Shown piece by piece: positions 6,997 to 14,094 of a stretch of 34,363 nt of DNA (positions within the stretch are counted from its first letter, which is position 1; every line of letters begins with the position of its first letter). The stretch covers positions 11,071 through 45,433 of the forward strand of contig JAHEJX010000022.1 of NCBI GenBank assembly GCA_024638645.1, in the 5' to 3' direction. Below the pieces are notes generated by a model. The model saw only the letters and a program-made list of their open reading frames with translations. It did no database searches and was not told where the DNA came from. The translations under genes and the position numbers were made by a program. The stretch comes from Actinomycetes bacterium (GTDB lineage: Bacteria; Actinomycetota; Acidimicrobiia; Spongiisociales; UBA5794).

Positions 6997-8528
6997 GTGA
7001 CCACAGCCAGACCGAACGCTTCCGCGACGCATCGAAGCGGGCCAGTGAAGGCGGTCCGGCGAAGTATCACGACAAACTCAAGACGCAGGGCAAGCTGTTT
7101 GTGCGCGATCGAGTCGAGCTGCTGTGCGATCCGGGTAGCTTCGTCGAGGACGGGCTGCTGGCCAATGCCGCCACGCCTGACCTAGCGGCCGACGCCGTGG
7201 TCACAGGGCGCGGCATGGTCGACGGCCGGCCTGCGGTGGTCATCGCCAACGACCCAACGGTCAAGGCAGGCAGCTGGGGGCGGCTCACCGTCGAGAAGAT
7301 CATCCGAGCCCTCGAGGCCGCCTACGACGAACTCCTCCCTGTGTTCTTCCTGGTCGACTCGGCAGGGGCCCGCATCACCGACCAGGTCGAGTTGTTCCCC
7401 GGCCGGAGGGGAGCCGGCAAGATCTTCTACAACCAAGTTCGCCTGTCGGGCCGGGTCCCTCAGATCTGTTGTCTCTTCGGCCCATCGGCCGCAGGTGGCG
7501 CTTACATCCCGTCCTTCTGCGACGTCGTGATCATGGTGGAGGGCCGGGCCTCGATGTATCTCGGATCGCCCCGCATGGCACAGATGGTCATCGGGGAAGA
7601 GACGACGCTCGAAGAGATGGGCGGCGCCCGCATGCACTGTGAGGTGTCCGGCTGCGGAGACGCCTTGGTGACTAGCGACGAGGATGCGATTTCGTGGGCA
7701 CGTACATACTTCTCGTACGTGGCAGACCATTATCGGGTTCTCCCCCCTGAGTACGCAGCTGCCAATCCTGATCCTGGATCCGATGCAGGCACCGCGGTAC
7801 CGGAAGACCCCAAGGCGGGTTACGACATGCTCGGCCTCATCACCGCCATTGCCGACGAGGACAGCGTCTTCCAGATCAAAGAGCTCTACGCCAAGGAGCT
7901 GATCACTGCATTCATCCGAATGGACGGTAGATCGGTTGGCGTCGTTGCCAGCCAGCCGAACCACCTCGGCGGTGTGCTCTTCGTCGACTCGGCGGACAAG
8001 GCCACCCGGTTCATCTGGTTGTGTGACGCCTTCAACATTCCGCTGCTGTTCCTCGCCGACGTGCCGGGCTTCATGATCGGCACCGAGGTGGAACGGCAGG
8101 GCATCATTCGCTCCGGCGCCAAGATGTTGACTGCGATTGCAGAGGCGACGGTGCCCCGCATCTCTGTGATCGTGCGCAAGGCCTACGGAGCGGGGCTGTA
8201 CGCCTTTTCCGGACCGGGCCTGCGGCCGGAGGCGACGATTGCGTTGCCGACCGCCGAAATAGCCGTGATGGGCCCCGAAGCTGCCATCAACGCCGTCTAC
8301 TTCAACAAGATTCAGGACATGGATGAGGACGAACGGGCAGCCTTTGTCGCCGAGAAGCGGGAGGAGTACTCACAAGACGTTGATCTCCTTCGACTGAGCT
8401 CAGAGGTTGTGATAGACGCCGTGGTCCAACCCGAGGATCTTCGCGACGACCTGATCGCCCGCTTCGGGCTCGCCGGCCGCAAAGTCCGCCACTTCTCCGA
8501 TCGCCGCCACGGCGTGCCCCCGGTCTGA
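6993..8528 (+). CDS. Acyl-CoA carboxylase, carboxyltransferase (beta) subunit
   Basis: A 511-residue biotin-dependent carboxyltransferase that moves a carboxyl group from biotin to an acyl-CoA such as acetyl-, propionyl- or methylcrotonyl-CoA. The N-terminal half contains the SAGARI block and the GPSAAGGAYIP oxyanion/CoA-binding motif. The C-terminal half contains QPNHLGGVLF, DVPGFMIGTEVE and the RKAYGAGLYAF motif. The long GSPRMAQMVIGEETTLEEMGG stretch (split here as GSPRMAQMVIG, then EETTLEEMGG) resembles methylcrotonyl- and propionyl-type beta chains. The exact substrate cannot be read from sequence. No biotin carboxylase or BCCP subunit lies in the window, so the alpha chain must be encoded elsewhere. 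GTG 6993 overlaps the der stop. Confidence 0.92.
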   Translation: MSDHSQTERFRDASKRASEGGPAKYHDKLKTQGKLFVRDRVELLCDPGSFVEDGLLANAATPDLAADAVVTGRGMVDGRPAVVIANDPTVKAGSWGRLTVEKIIRALEAAYDELLPVFFLVDSAGARITDQVELFPGRRGAGKIFYNQVRLSGRVPQICCLFGPSAAGGAYIPSFCDVVIMVEGRASMYLGSPRMAQMVIGEETTLEEMGGARMHCEVSGCGDALVTSDEDAISWARTYFSYVADHYRVLPPEYAAANPDPGSDAGTAVPEDPKAGYDMLGLITAIADEDSVFQIKELYAKELITAFIRMDGRSVGVVASQPNHLGGVLFVDSADKATRFIWLCDAFNIPLLFLADVPGFMIGTEVERQGIIRSGAKMLTAIAEATVPRISVIVRKAYGAGLYAFSGPGLRPEATIALPTAEIAVMGPEAAINAVYFNKIQDMDEDERAAFVAEKREEYSQDVDLLRLSSEVVIDAVVQPEDLRDDLIARFGLAGRKVRHFSDRRHGVPPV

Positions 8529-8710
8529 TGTCCGACGACCACTCCCACGACGAGGCTGTCGTCAACGGTGCCCCAATCGGCGGCGACGAGGACGCCCAAG
8601 ATGACCTGGAATGGCCCATTGGCTTCATGGTCGTGGTCGGCCTAGCCGTCATCTACCTCATCTGGCGCCTGATCCAACTGATGGGCAATCTCTTCGACCT
8701 CATCGGCTAG
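8528..8710 (+). CDS. Small single-pass membrane protein
   Basis: A 60-residue protein. Residues 1-28 are acidic with histidines (DDHSHDE) and residues 31-50 are one hydrophobic helix (IGFMVVVGLAVIYLIW), followed by a short amphipathic tail. Its ATG shares bases with the stop of the carboxylase gene (TGATG at 8526-8530), so it is very probably translated by coupling. I do not recognise a family. It is not an obvious acyl-CoA carboxylase epsilon subunit, which is soluble. By position it could anchor the carboxylase to the membrane or be an unrelated small protein; this is inference only. The short acidic lead and clean helix argue for a real gene. Confidence 0.65.
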   Translation: MSDDHSHDEAVVNGAPIGGDEDAQDDLEWPIGFMVVVGLAVIYLIWRLIQLMGNLFDLIG

Positions 8711-8745
8711 TTCCGACAATCCGTCGAATCGACCGAAGACGAGAC

Positions 8746-8751
8746 TATCTT
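8746..8751 (+). promoter_or_regulatory. Candidate -10 box for the STAS-like gene
   Basis: TATCTT matches TANNNT and lies 11 nt before ATG 8763, predicting a leader of only about 4-5 nt and no Shine-Dalgarno site. No convincing -35 box is visible. Confidence 0.4.
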
Positions 8752-8762
8752 CTGGCTCCATC

Positions 8763-9161
8763 ATGGGAGACAACACTCGTAGCGAAGAGCTTTCGACGTC
8801 AATCGGCACGATGTGGATCGCCGAGGGAGTGCTCTGGCACCGTCTGGCGACACAAGAGACCATTACCGAAGACGATGCGGTGAGCGTGATCGACGCCATT
8901 GCGCAACTGACGGATGGCCGTCCTATGCCTGCGATAGTCGACATGTCCTCAATCGGTTTTGCGACGGCCGCGGCACGCAACCGATTCGCCGGCGACGTGG
9001 ATGCCACGCAAGAAGTGGCGACTGCGTTGATAGTCCGTAACGGCCCAAGCCGGCTGATGGCGAGTGTCTACCTCAAGTTGGCGAAGCCACGCCGACCCAT
9101 CGGTGTCTTCGTGGACGCTCGTAAAGCGGCTGAGTGGGCCGCCCAATACAAGACGAGTTGA
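8763..9161 (+). CDS. STAS/SpoIIAA-like small protein
   Basis: A 132-residue soluble protein. The pattern of an N-terminal strand region, a middle AIVDMSSIGFATAAAR segment and a C-terminal RPIGVFVDARKAAEWA segment resembles the actinobacterial STAS/SEC14-like group annotated as SpoIIAA-like or DUF7793. In those proteins a short 'shared loop plus helix' is followed by a segment reading like 'PxRxFxDxxxAxxWL'. The assignment is by recall of that pattern, not by a motif with known residues. Partner and function are unknown; relatives are sometimes thought to act in partner-switching regulation. The gene stands alone between a carboxylase operon and tRNA-Pro and is followed by a hairpin. Confidence 0.55.
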   Translation: MGDNTRSEELSTSIGTMWIAEGVLWHRLATQETITEDDAVSVIDAIAQLTDGRPMPAIVDMSSIGFATAAARNRFAGDVDATQEVATALIVRNGPSRLMASVYLKLAKPRRPIGVFVDARKAAEWAAQYKTS

Positions 9162-9168
9162 TGCAGGC

Positions 9169-9190
9169 GTTCGCCTAGGTCGAGGCGAAC
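9169..9190 (+). terminator. Hairpin after the STAS-like gene
   Basis: Perfect 8-bp arms GTTCGCCT and AGGCGAAC around a 6-nt loop, starting 8 nt after the stop codon. No T-run follows, as is common for terminator-like hairpins in high-GC genomes. Confidence 0.5.
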
Positions 9191-9233
9191 TGAACTCATC
9201 CGCACGCGAGTCTGCAACAATCACACCTACACA

Positions 9234-9310
9234 CGGGCTGTGGCGCAGCTTGGCAGCGCGCTTGACTGGGGGTCAAGAGGTCGCCGGTTCAAATCCGGCC
9301 AGCCCGACCA
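9234..9310 (+). tRNA. tRNA-Pro (anticodon GGG, reads CCC)
   Basis: The acceptor arms CGGGCTG (9234-9240) and CAGCCCG (9300-9306) pair perfectly, followed by discriminator A and an encoded CCA. The anticodon stem is CTTGA/TCAAG with the 7-nt loop CTGGGGG, giving anticodon GGG at 9268-9270. The T arm reads GCCGG-TTCAAAT-CCGGC. The D loop region is GCGCAGCTTGGCAGCGC. All arms are intact. Confidence 0.97.
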
Positions 9311-9338
9311 AAAACCATCCTTGTCAGCGTAAGGCGGC

Positions 9339-9941
9339 GTGATGTTGGTCGACTGGGTCGCCTTGGTGGCGACGGTGGTACTCGGCAGTGTTGGTCTTTA
9401 TCTGGGCAATAGCTATCGGCGCCGGTCTCAGGTTGATCTAGCCTCGGCTCGACGCGACTCCTACGCCGAACTCTGGGAAATCACAGGACTGGCCGCCCCC
9501 ACGCGTCTGAGGCCGGGTGGGCACGGGGTATTGACTCTCGAAGAGCGCGAGTTCCTGTATCGGCGAATGACCGCGTGGTATTACAGGAACGGCAACGGCA
9601 TGTTGTTGTCGAAAGACACCCGAAGCCTCTACCTCAAAGTGAAGTACAACCTGAACTGCGCAGATTGCGATTTGAAGCCGGGCGGAAAGGGCTTGTTGCG
9701 AAGCTTCCCGGAGTCCATGGACAACCTCGATGCACGGGGATGCTTGTCGATTAGACAGCTCTCGCTTCTACGGACGCAGATGAAGTCGGATCTAGCGGTA
9801 TTCGGGAGGATCTACTCGGCGGGGCTGAGGAACCATGAGCGGAGGCTACTCCAGGACAGCCTCTCTCCATTATGGGAGCTGAAGAGACCGTGGCGGTACT
9901 CCTCGTACGGTCAGGCGAAGTCTGAGGATTGTCTTGGCTGA
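9339..9941 (+). CDS. Hypothetical protein with an N-terminal membrane anchor
   Basis: A 200-residue protein with one hydrophobic helix at about residues 3-22 (VDWVALVATVVLGSVGLYLG), then a basic, largely helical cytoplasmic portion rich in R, L and Y. Two cysteines near residues 107-110 (CADC) form a CxxC that could bind metal, but no other ligands are evident. No family recognised. The first codons are GTG (9339) and ATG (9342); either could start, with a weak TAAGG upstream. It lies 29 bases after tRNA-Pro, a position often used by acquired genes, but no integrase or duplicated tRNA end is seen. It ends 9 bases before the stop of the convergent lipoprotein gene. Confidence 0.6.
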   Translation: MMLVDWVALVATVVLGSVGLYLGNSYRRRSQVDLASARRDSYAELWEITGLAAPTRLRPGGHGVLTLEEREFLYRRMTAWYYRNGNGMLLSKDTRSLYLKVKYNLNCADCDLKPGGKGLLRSFPESMDNLDARGCLSIRQLSLLRTQMKSDLAVFGRIYSAGLRNHERRLLQDSLSPLWELKRPWRYSSYGQAKSEDCLG

Positions 9942-9950
9942 GCTTGTGGA

Positions 9951-11063
9951 TCAGCCGTCGCGCCGGCTTTGGGGGACTTCGTCTTCGCAGTACCAGCCCG
10001 ACTCGAGAATCGAGGGGCCGTAGTAGAGGCCGGTTCCCGGAGCGTGATAGCTGTTTGCCGCGGCGAAATTCGAGTAGATCCACGGAAGCTCGCCGCACAC
10101 TCCGATGGCGACCAAATATGTGTTGCGCACCGTCAACAGAGAAGCTGGGTTGGCCGGCGCGGGCATGTCGCCCACCGACTCGTCCGATCGCATGGCAATG
10201 GCGAATAGCAATTCGGCGTCGCGGTCGGAGTAGAGACCATCGTCCAGCATCACCTCGATCGTGGGAAACCCCGCTGCAGTATCGAGCCGAATCGTCAGTT
10301 CCTCCGGGTTAGGCCCAGAAGACAAGAATGCTTCGCAAGGAGCCGTTGCGGCCAGTTCCTCGCGCAGCGACCTCTCGAAGTCCAGTTCAGGGAATGTCCA
10401 CGCGCCGTTGGAGAGGTCGATGGGTTGTTCGGCGATCCATCGCTTCGCGGCTCCGTCGAAGACCGCGATGGCAGGGGCACACTCGATGAGCGGCGCCGGG
10501 ACCTCTGTGCCGTCGGCTTCGATGAACCCTTTCCATTGTTCTGCCCACTCGACTGTGAGCCCTCCGAAGCCGGCCCATCTGATGAGGTCCGTGAGGCCGA
10601 TCTGAAACTCGTTGCCTCCGTAGTGGCTGCGCAGCGACTCGACATAGGGCGTTGACCCCGACTGCCCGCTGGCCGCATCGAGACTGGTGAGGAGTCGATC
10701 CATTTCGTCTGAAATGACAGCCGGATCGACGTCAACTGCCGTGTAGACGTCGCCCGATGGCATGATCCAGTAGCGGCCTTCGAAGTCCATGAGAAATTCG
10801 GATTGGTTGCCGGCTCGAAAACGGAAACGCCCCGGTCTGGTGTCTCCCGCTTCGATGCCTAGGGAGAGAACCGACCTGTCGAGTGGCGGGGCCTCAGGTG
10901 GAATCACCACAACGGTGGAAGTGGTGGTTGTGAAAGCCTCGGTTGCCGGCGGCAGCTGGGTGGTGGCGATATCTCGCGGCGGATTCGAACTGGCAACCTC
11001 GGGGCTTTCACCGCACGCTGTCCACAGCACCCCGACGATGATCAGTGGAAGCAGGCGCCTCAT
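9951..11063 (-). CDS. Putative lipoprotein of unknown function
   Basis: A 370-residue protein starting MRRLLPLIIVGVLWTAC, a lipoprotein signal with C17 as the lipidated cysteine; the residue at -3 is W, which is unusual for a lipobox. A threonine/proline-rich linker follows at about residues 35-55 (TTTTSTVVV), then a globular extracellular region with no recognised motif. The start is set at ATG 11063, not at an upstream ATG (11120), for two reasons: it gives the signal peptide at the N-terminus, and it overlaps the stop of the acetyltransferase gene as ATGA. It is the last gene of a three-gene minus-strand operon. Function unknown. Confidence 0.7.
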   Translation of the reverse strand: MRRLLPLIIVGVLWTACGESPEVASSNPPRDIATTQLPPATEAFTTTTSTVVVIPPEAPPLDRSVLSLGIEAGDTRPGRFRFRAGNQSEFLMDFEGRYWIMPSGDVYTAVDVDPAVISDEMDRLLTSLDAASGQSGSTPYVESLRSHYGGNEFQIGLTDLIRWAGFGGLTVEWAEQWKGFIEADGTEVPAPLIECAPAIAVFDGAAKRWIAEQPIDLSNGAWTFPELDFERSLREELAATAPCEAFLSSGPNPEELTIRLDTAAGFPTIEVMLDDGLYSDRDAELLFAIAMRSDESVGDMPAPANPASLLTVRNTYLVAIGVCGELPWIYSNFAAANSYHAPGTGLYYGPSILESGWYCEDEVPQSRRDG

Positions 11064-11623
11064 CGGCTGCCATCGCGCAACAGCCCGAAGTAATGCAGGT
11101 CGTGGTACTCGTCGCGCCAATACCCACCTTGGCGCTGCACACCCTCGTGGCTGAACCCGAGCTTCTCGAGCACCCGAGCCGACCTGTCATTGTGAGCCAT
11201 CACGTCGGCCTGGATGCGGTTCAGCTCCATGTTCTCGAAACCCCAGGCGATCATGGCCTCGACGGCCTCGAGGGCGATGCCGCGCCCCCAATACTCGGGG
11301 TTGAGGTCGTAGCCGATCTCAGCGCTGTTGTTTCGCCGATTCCAGATGTTGAAGCCACATGTCCCGATCATTGAGCCGTCGCCCTCGCGCATCGTGATCG
11401 CCCAGCGCAGACCCTGATGCGAGGTGAATAGTGCGCCGAACCAGTCCATGACCTCCTGCGCTTCCCGCATCTCGGTAAACGGTCCGGTGTCGGTTGACAT
11501 GGCGACTCGATCGTCTGCAAACAAGTCATAGAGAGCCTGGAGGTCTGCAGCAGGGTTGATTTCGCGGAGAACCAACCGTTGCGTCTCAAGCTGCGGCATT
11601 GCCTCGAAACCGAAGGCACCCAC
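11060..11623 (-). CDS. GNAT-family N-acetyltransferase (RimJ/RimL-like)
   Basis: A 187-residue GNAT acetyltransferase. The N-terminal PQLETQRLVLREI block, the central IGTCGFNIWNRRNNSAEIGY strand pair and the acetyl-CoA loop WGRGIALEAVEAMI are diagnostic of the RimJ/RimL-type subgroup, as is the late NDRSARVLEKLGF motif. These enzymes acetylate protein N-termini or small amines; the substrate here is unknown. GTG 11623 is preferred because GGAG lies 5 nt upstream and only 2 nt separate it from the previous stop. ATG 11599, directly before PQLETQRL, is the alternative (179 residues). It is the middle gene of the operon EEP phosphodiesterase - GNAT - lipoprotein. Confidence 0.88.
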   Translation of the reverse strand: MGAFGFEAMPQLETQRLVLREINPAADLQALYDLFADDRVAMSTDTGPFTEMREAQEVMDWFGALFTSHQGLRWAITMREGDGSMIGTCGFNIWNRRNNSAEIGYDLNPEYWGRGIALEAVEAMIAWGFENMELNRIQADVMAHNDRSARVLEKLGFSHEGVQRQGGYWRDEYHDLHYFGLLRDGSR

Positions 11624-11625
11624 GG

Positions 11626-12276
11626 TTACTCCACGTACAGGTCGGCCACGATTGCCGAATGGTCCGTACCGCGAATCCGGACCGGCCTGGTCTCCAAAGC
11701 CACTAGACCCTCGATGAATACGTGGTCGATCCGCAACACACGGGGGAGCGCGCCGAAATACGCCCACGTCGCCTTCGCACTGTCGGTCGCCAGAGCAGCG
11801 TCCTGGAGTCGCTCAGCGAGGCGCTTGTAGACCTTCCAAGAAGGCGAGGCGTTCATGTCCCCGACTATGACACGAGCCATCCGCTTGGCTCCGATATAGG
11901 ACAAGACATCGTCGACCTGTCCGGCCCGGTTGGCGGTGGTCTCCCGAATCGGGCGCATCAGCGGGTTCTGGATGTGAACATTGATCAGTTCGACGTCGCG
12001 GCCGAGGTGGGGCCATGCTCCAGCGCGCATCAGGCCCTTCCAACCGTCGCGGTGGGTCATGGGAAACCGCTCCACCTCTATAGGCTCGACGGCGCCGATC
12101 CCCATTCCGTGGCAATCGCGGCGCGGATCCATGCGGCCAAACGAGAAATGCTGCTCCGCCACTCTTGCCTGCGCCGGATCGAGCTCTTGGAACGCGGCGA
12201 CATCGGGCTGCTCGCGCTCGAGAACCTTACGCAGCGAGCCGATTGTGGCCTTCCCATTGGCGAGGTTGGCCGTCAT
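11626..12276 (-). CDS. Endonuclease/exonuclease/phosphatase (EEP) family protein
   Basis: A 216-residue metal-dependent phosphodiesterase of the EEP fold (DNase I / APE1 / inositol phosphatase type). It has the four marker blocks: MTANLANG at the start (Asn), FQELD with the metal-binding E31, VIVGDMNAS near residue 150 and RGTDHSAIVADL at the end (the Asp-His pair). RIDHVF is the typical penultimate strand. The substrate is unknown. ATG 12276 or the adjacent GTG 12279 is the likely start: AAAAGG lies 8 nt before the GTG, and both place the first catalytic strand at the N-terminus. The longer reading frame to 12342 adds residues without family match. First gene of a minus-strand operon, divergent from the DUF6941 gene. 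Confidence 0.85.
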   Translation of the reverse strand: MTANLANGKATIGSLRKVLEREQPDVAAFQELDPAQARVAEQHFSFGRMDPRRDCHGMGIGAVEPIEVERFPMTHRDGWKGLMRAGAWPHLGRDVELINVHIQNPLMRPIRETTANRAGQVDDVLSYIGAKRMARVIVGDMNASPSWKVYKRLAERLQDAALATDSAKATWAYFGALPRVLRIDHVFIEGLVALETRPVRIRGTDHSAIVADLYVE

Positions 12277-12447
12277 CACTCGAATTACCTTTTCCACCAC
12301 GGCGGCAAGCCTATCCATCTTGGATGGGAGCGCGGTCGGCAATCGGACAATTAGAGTCCACGTTCAAGAAGTCGAGCGAAATTCCCGATCACACCTGGAT
12401 TGAGTCTCAGGGAGTGCTGGGGCCGGCAAAGCGCAACGGAGTGTGAC

Positions 12448-12855
12448 ATGCGACTGACTACGGCAATGCTTGCCGATGCAGCCCAGGTTCAGGGCGGCAA
12501 ACTTTTCGTGCTTGGGGGCGGGTTCGACACCATAAGCGCCCGGTCCTTCCCTGTAGTGCACCGCAGTCTGGCCGTCGCACTCGTCGCTGAGATATCGCCA
12601 GATGAGCGGCACCGCGATCTCGAGATCGAGATCAAGCTCTTGGATGAAGATGGTGCCGAGGTCGGCGTCCAAGCCAAGGGCAAGCTGCGCGTCGGTGCGC
12701 CGCCCAATCTGCCACCCGGTTCTACCAGCATCGTCCCGATCGTCAGTCCCTTCTACAACGTGAAGTTCCCGGAGGCCAAGGGCTACGTCTTCCATATCGC
12801 ATACGAAGGCGAGGAGCTGGCCCGGGTCCGTTTCCGTGTCGTGAAGGTTGACTAA
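12448..12855 (+). CDS. DUF6941-like conserved protein
   Basis: A 135-residue protein beginning MRLTTAMLADAAQVQGGKLFV, split here as MRLTTAMLADAA then QVQGGKLFVLGGGFDT. That opening matches a conserved actinobacterial family of unknown function annotated as DUF6941. The rest is a regular alternation of beta strands (IEIKLLDEDG, GKLRVG, YVFHIAYEGEE, VRFRVVKV), suggesting a small all-beta domain. There is no signal peptide or membrane segment. ATG 12448 is chosen over an upstream ATG (12400) because CGGAG precedes it by 6 nt and because the conserved opening begins there. Its 3' end overlaps the possible TTG start of pgsA at 12848. Function unknown. Confidence 0.65.
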   Translation: MRLTTAMLADAAQVQGGKLFVLGGGFDTISARSFPVVHRSLAVALVAEISPDERHRDLEIEIKLLDEDGAEVGVQAKGKLRVGAPPNLPPGSTSIVPIVSPFYNVKFPEAKGYVFHIAYEGEELARVRFRVVKVD

Positions 12856-13429
12856 CAACCCCCAGTCGCCGCCTGCCGACGCAGGTTTCTTGACCGTTCC
12901 GAACTTCGTGTCGGTCATCCGGCTGGCGTTGATTCCGGTTCTGTGGTGGTGGATGGCCACCGACCACGTGGCCGCCGCCGGGTGGCTGCTTGGCGTGATC
13001 GGTGCTACTGACTGGATCGACGGTTATCTGGCTCGACGTCTCGACCAGATCAGCGAGGTCGGCAAGTTCCTCGATCCGCTCGCCGACCGGCTGGCGGTGG
13101 CGGTCGCAGTGATCGGCGGCCTTGTCTTCGACATCCTGCCCGGATGGTTTGCGTGGGCGATCATCATCCGCGAGGCGATCATCGGAGTAGGTGCACTAGC
13201 CATAGCCGCCAGGGCCCGGGCCAAGCTCGACGTGCGCCGCCTCGGCAAGATTGCAACAGCACTGCTGTACTTCGGCGTGGCCTGGTACTTCGTCGGCGAA
13301 GGATCGGACATCGATCCGCTCATATGGCTGGCCTGGGCGACCGGAGTTCCCGGCTTGATCCTCTATTACGTTGTGGGTTTCCAATACCTCCAAGACGCCG
13401 TGGGATTGCTCCAGAAGTCGGAGGGGTAG
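12848..13429 (+). CDS. pgsA: CDP-alcohol phosphatidyltransferase (PgsA-like)
   Basis: An integral membrane phospholipid-synthesis enzyme that transfers a phosphatidyl group from CDP-diacylglycerol to an alcohol, most often glycerol-3-phosphate. The complete family motif D-x2-D-G-x2-A-R-x8-G-x3-D-x3-D is present with D55, D58, G59, A62, R63, G72, D76 and D80. Five or six hydrophobic helices follow. The start is uncertain. TTG 12848 overlaps the preceding gene but has no usable Shine-Dalgarno spacing; TTG 12890 (179 residues) gives the more usual opening TVPNFVSVIRL and has AGG 4 nt upstream. A pgsA homologue just before gcvH-garA also occurs in Mycobacterium (Rv1822 region). PgsA versus another alcohol specificity cannot be settled here. 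Confidence 0.85.
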   Translation: MTNNPQSPPADAGFLTVPNFVSVIRLALIPVLWWWMATDHVAAAGWLLGVIGATDWIDGYLARRLDQISEVGKFLDPLADRLAVAVAVIGGLVFDILPGWFAWAIIIREAIIGVGALAIAARARAKLDVRRLGKIATALLYFGVAWYFVGEGSDIDPLIWLAWATGVPGLILYYVVGFQYLQDAVGLLQKSEG

Positions 13430-13434
13430 GGGAG

Positions 13435-13440
13435 TAGAGT
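13435..13440 (+). promoter_or_regulatory. Candidate -10 box upstream of gcvH
   Basis: TAGAGT fits TANNNT and precedes the TTG start of gcvH by 30 nt. A purine-rich GAGAGAGGAG Shine-Dalgarno tract lies between, so this would be a leadered transcript. Confidence 0.35.
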
Positions 13441-13470
13441 TCCGGCGTTGCCGAGAGAGGAGCCGGACTT

Positions 13471-13854
13471 TTGAACGTCCCCGAGGATCTGCTGTACGCC
13501 CAGAACCACGAGTGGGTCAAGAGACAGGACGATGGGACACTGCTCGTGGGCATTACGGACTTCGCGCAGGACGCACTTGGCGACGTCGTCTTTGTTGACC
13601 TCCCCGATGTCGGCCGCGAGCTTGGTTCAGGCGAACCTTTTGGTGAGATCGAGTCAACGAAGTCCGTTTCGGACATCTACTCGCCCACCAATGGTGAGGT
13701 AGTCGCGGTGAACGAGAATCTGGAAGACACGCCGGAGCTTGTCAACCAAGATCCTTACGGCGACGGTTGGATGATCTGCTTGCGTCCCACGCCGGACGCA
13801 AGCCTGGATCATCTAATGGATGCGGCGGCGTACAAGGAGCACTCCGCGGAGTAG
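13471..13854 (+). CDS. gcvH: Glycine cleavage system H protein
   Basis: The H protein carries a lipoyl arm that shuttles the aminomethyl group between the P, T and L proteins of the glycine cleavage system. The 127-residue length is typical. The lipoylated lysine is K64 in IESTKSVSDIYSP, and the opening YAQNHEWV and the GDVVFVDLP strand match the family. The start is TTG 13471, with GAGGAG 8 nt upstream; no ATG or GTG gives a complete domain. The T protein gene lies 4.7 kb downstream (18600); no gcvP is present in the window. The position directly before a GarA-like gene matches the mycobacterial order Rv1826-Rv1827. Confidence 0.95.
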   Translation: MNVPEDLLYAQNHEWVKRQDDGTLLVGITDFAQDALGDVVFVDLPDVGRELGSGEPFGEIESTKSVSDIYSPTNGEVVAVNENLEDTPELVNQDPYGDGWMICLRPTPDASLDHLMDAAAYKEHSAE

Positions 13855-14050
13855 TCGAAGATATCCGGGCTCCGTTCCATCGGTCCTCCGGCATCGCACA
13901 TGAGAGCGAAGACGAGCTTGGAAGCGGAGAGTCGGCAGGTGCCGGCTCATGCTGCCACGGTGCCTTCGGCGCACGATGTCCTTGCTTGCTCCTGAATCCT
14001 CTTAATGACGCTCTGCGGACGTCCGTCCTCCCACCGGGGATCGATGAGGA

Positions 14051-14077
14051 AGACTCTCAACCACTAGTTGAGAGTCT
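14051..14077. promoter_or_regulatory. Perfect 11-bp inverted repeat upstream of the GarA-like gene (possible operator)
   Basis: Arms AGACTCTCAAC (14051-14061) and GTTGAGAGTCT (14067-14077) around the 5-nt centre CACTA. It lies just upstream of a TACCAT -10-like box and 17 bases before ATG 14095. No T-run follows, so a promoter operator is likelier than a terminator. A MerR-type regulator is encoded as the second gene of the operon. The rest of the 240-base gap after gcvH (13855-14050) shows no gene. Confidence 0.55.
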
Positions 14078-14082
14078 GGGGC

Positions 14083-14088
14083 TACCAT
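14083..14088 (+). promoter_or_regulatory. Candidate -10 box for the garA-ftsR operon (leaderless)
   Basis: TACCAT followed by six bases (TGCTCC) and then ATG 14095. This is the spacing expected when transcription starts on the A of the start codon. There is no Shine-Dalgarno site. Confidence 0.5.
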
Positions 14089-14094
14089 TGCTCC

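Noticed and set aside
9234..9941. Genomic island at tRNA-Pro
   Set aside because: A hypothetical gene follows the tRNA, but there is no integrase, no second copy of the tRNA 3' end in the window, and housekeeping genes resume at once.
9951..12276. Nuclease plus acetyltransferase operon as a toxin-antitoxin or defence system
   Set aside because: The EEP protein and GNAT enzyme are full-length generic family members with no small antidote gene or defence markers, and the third gene is a lipoprotein. The overlaps alone do not support a defence role.
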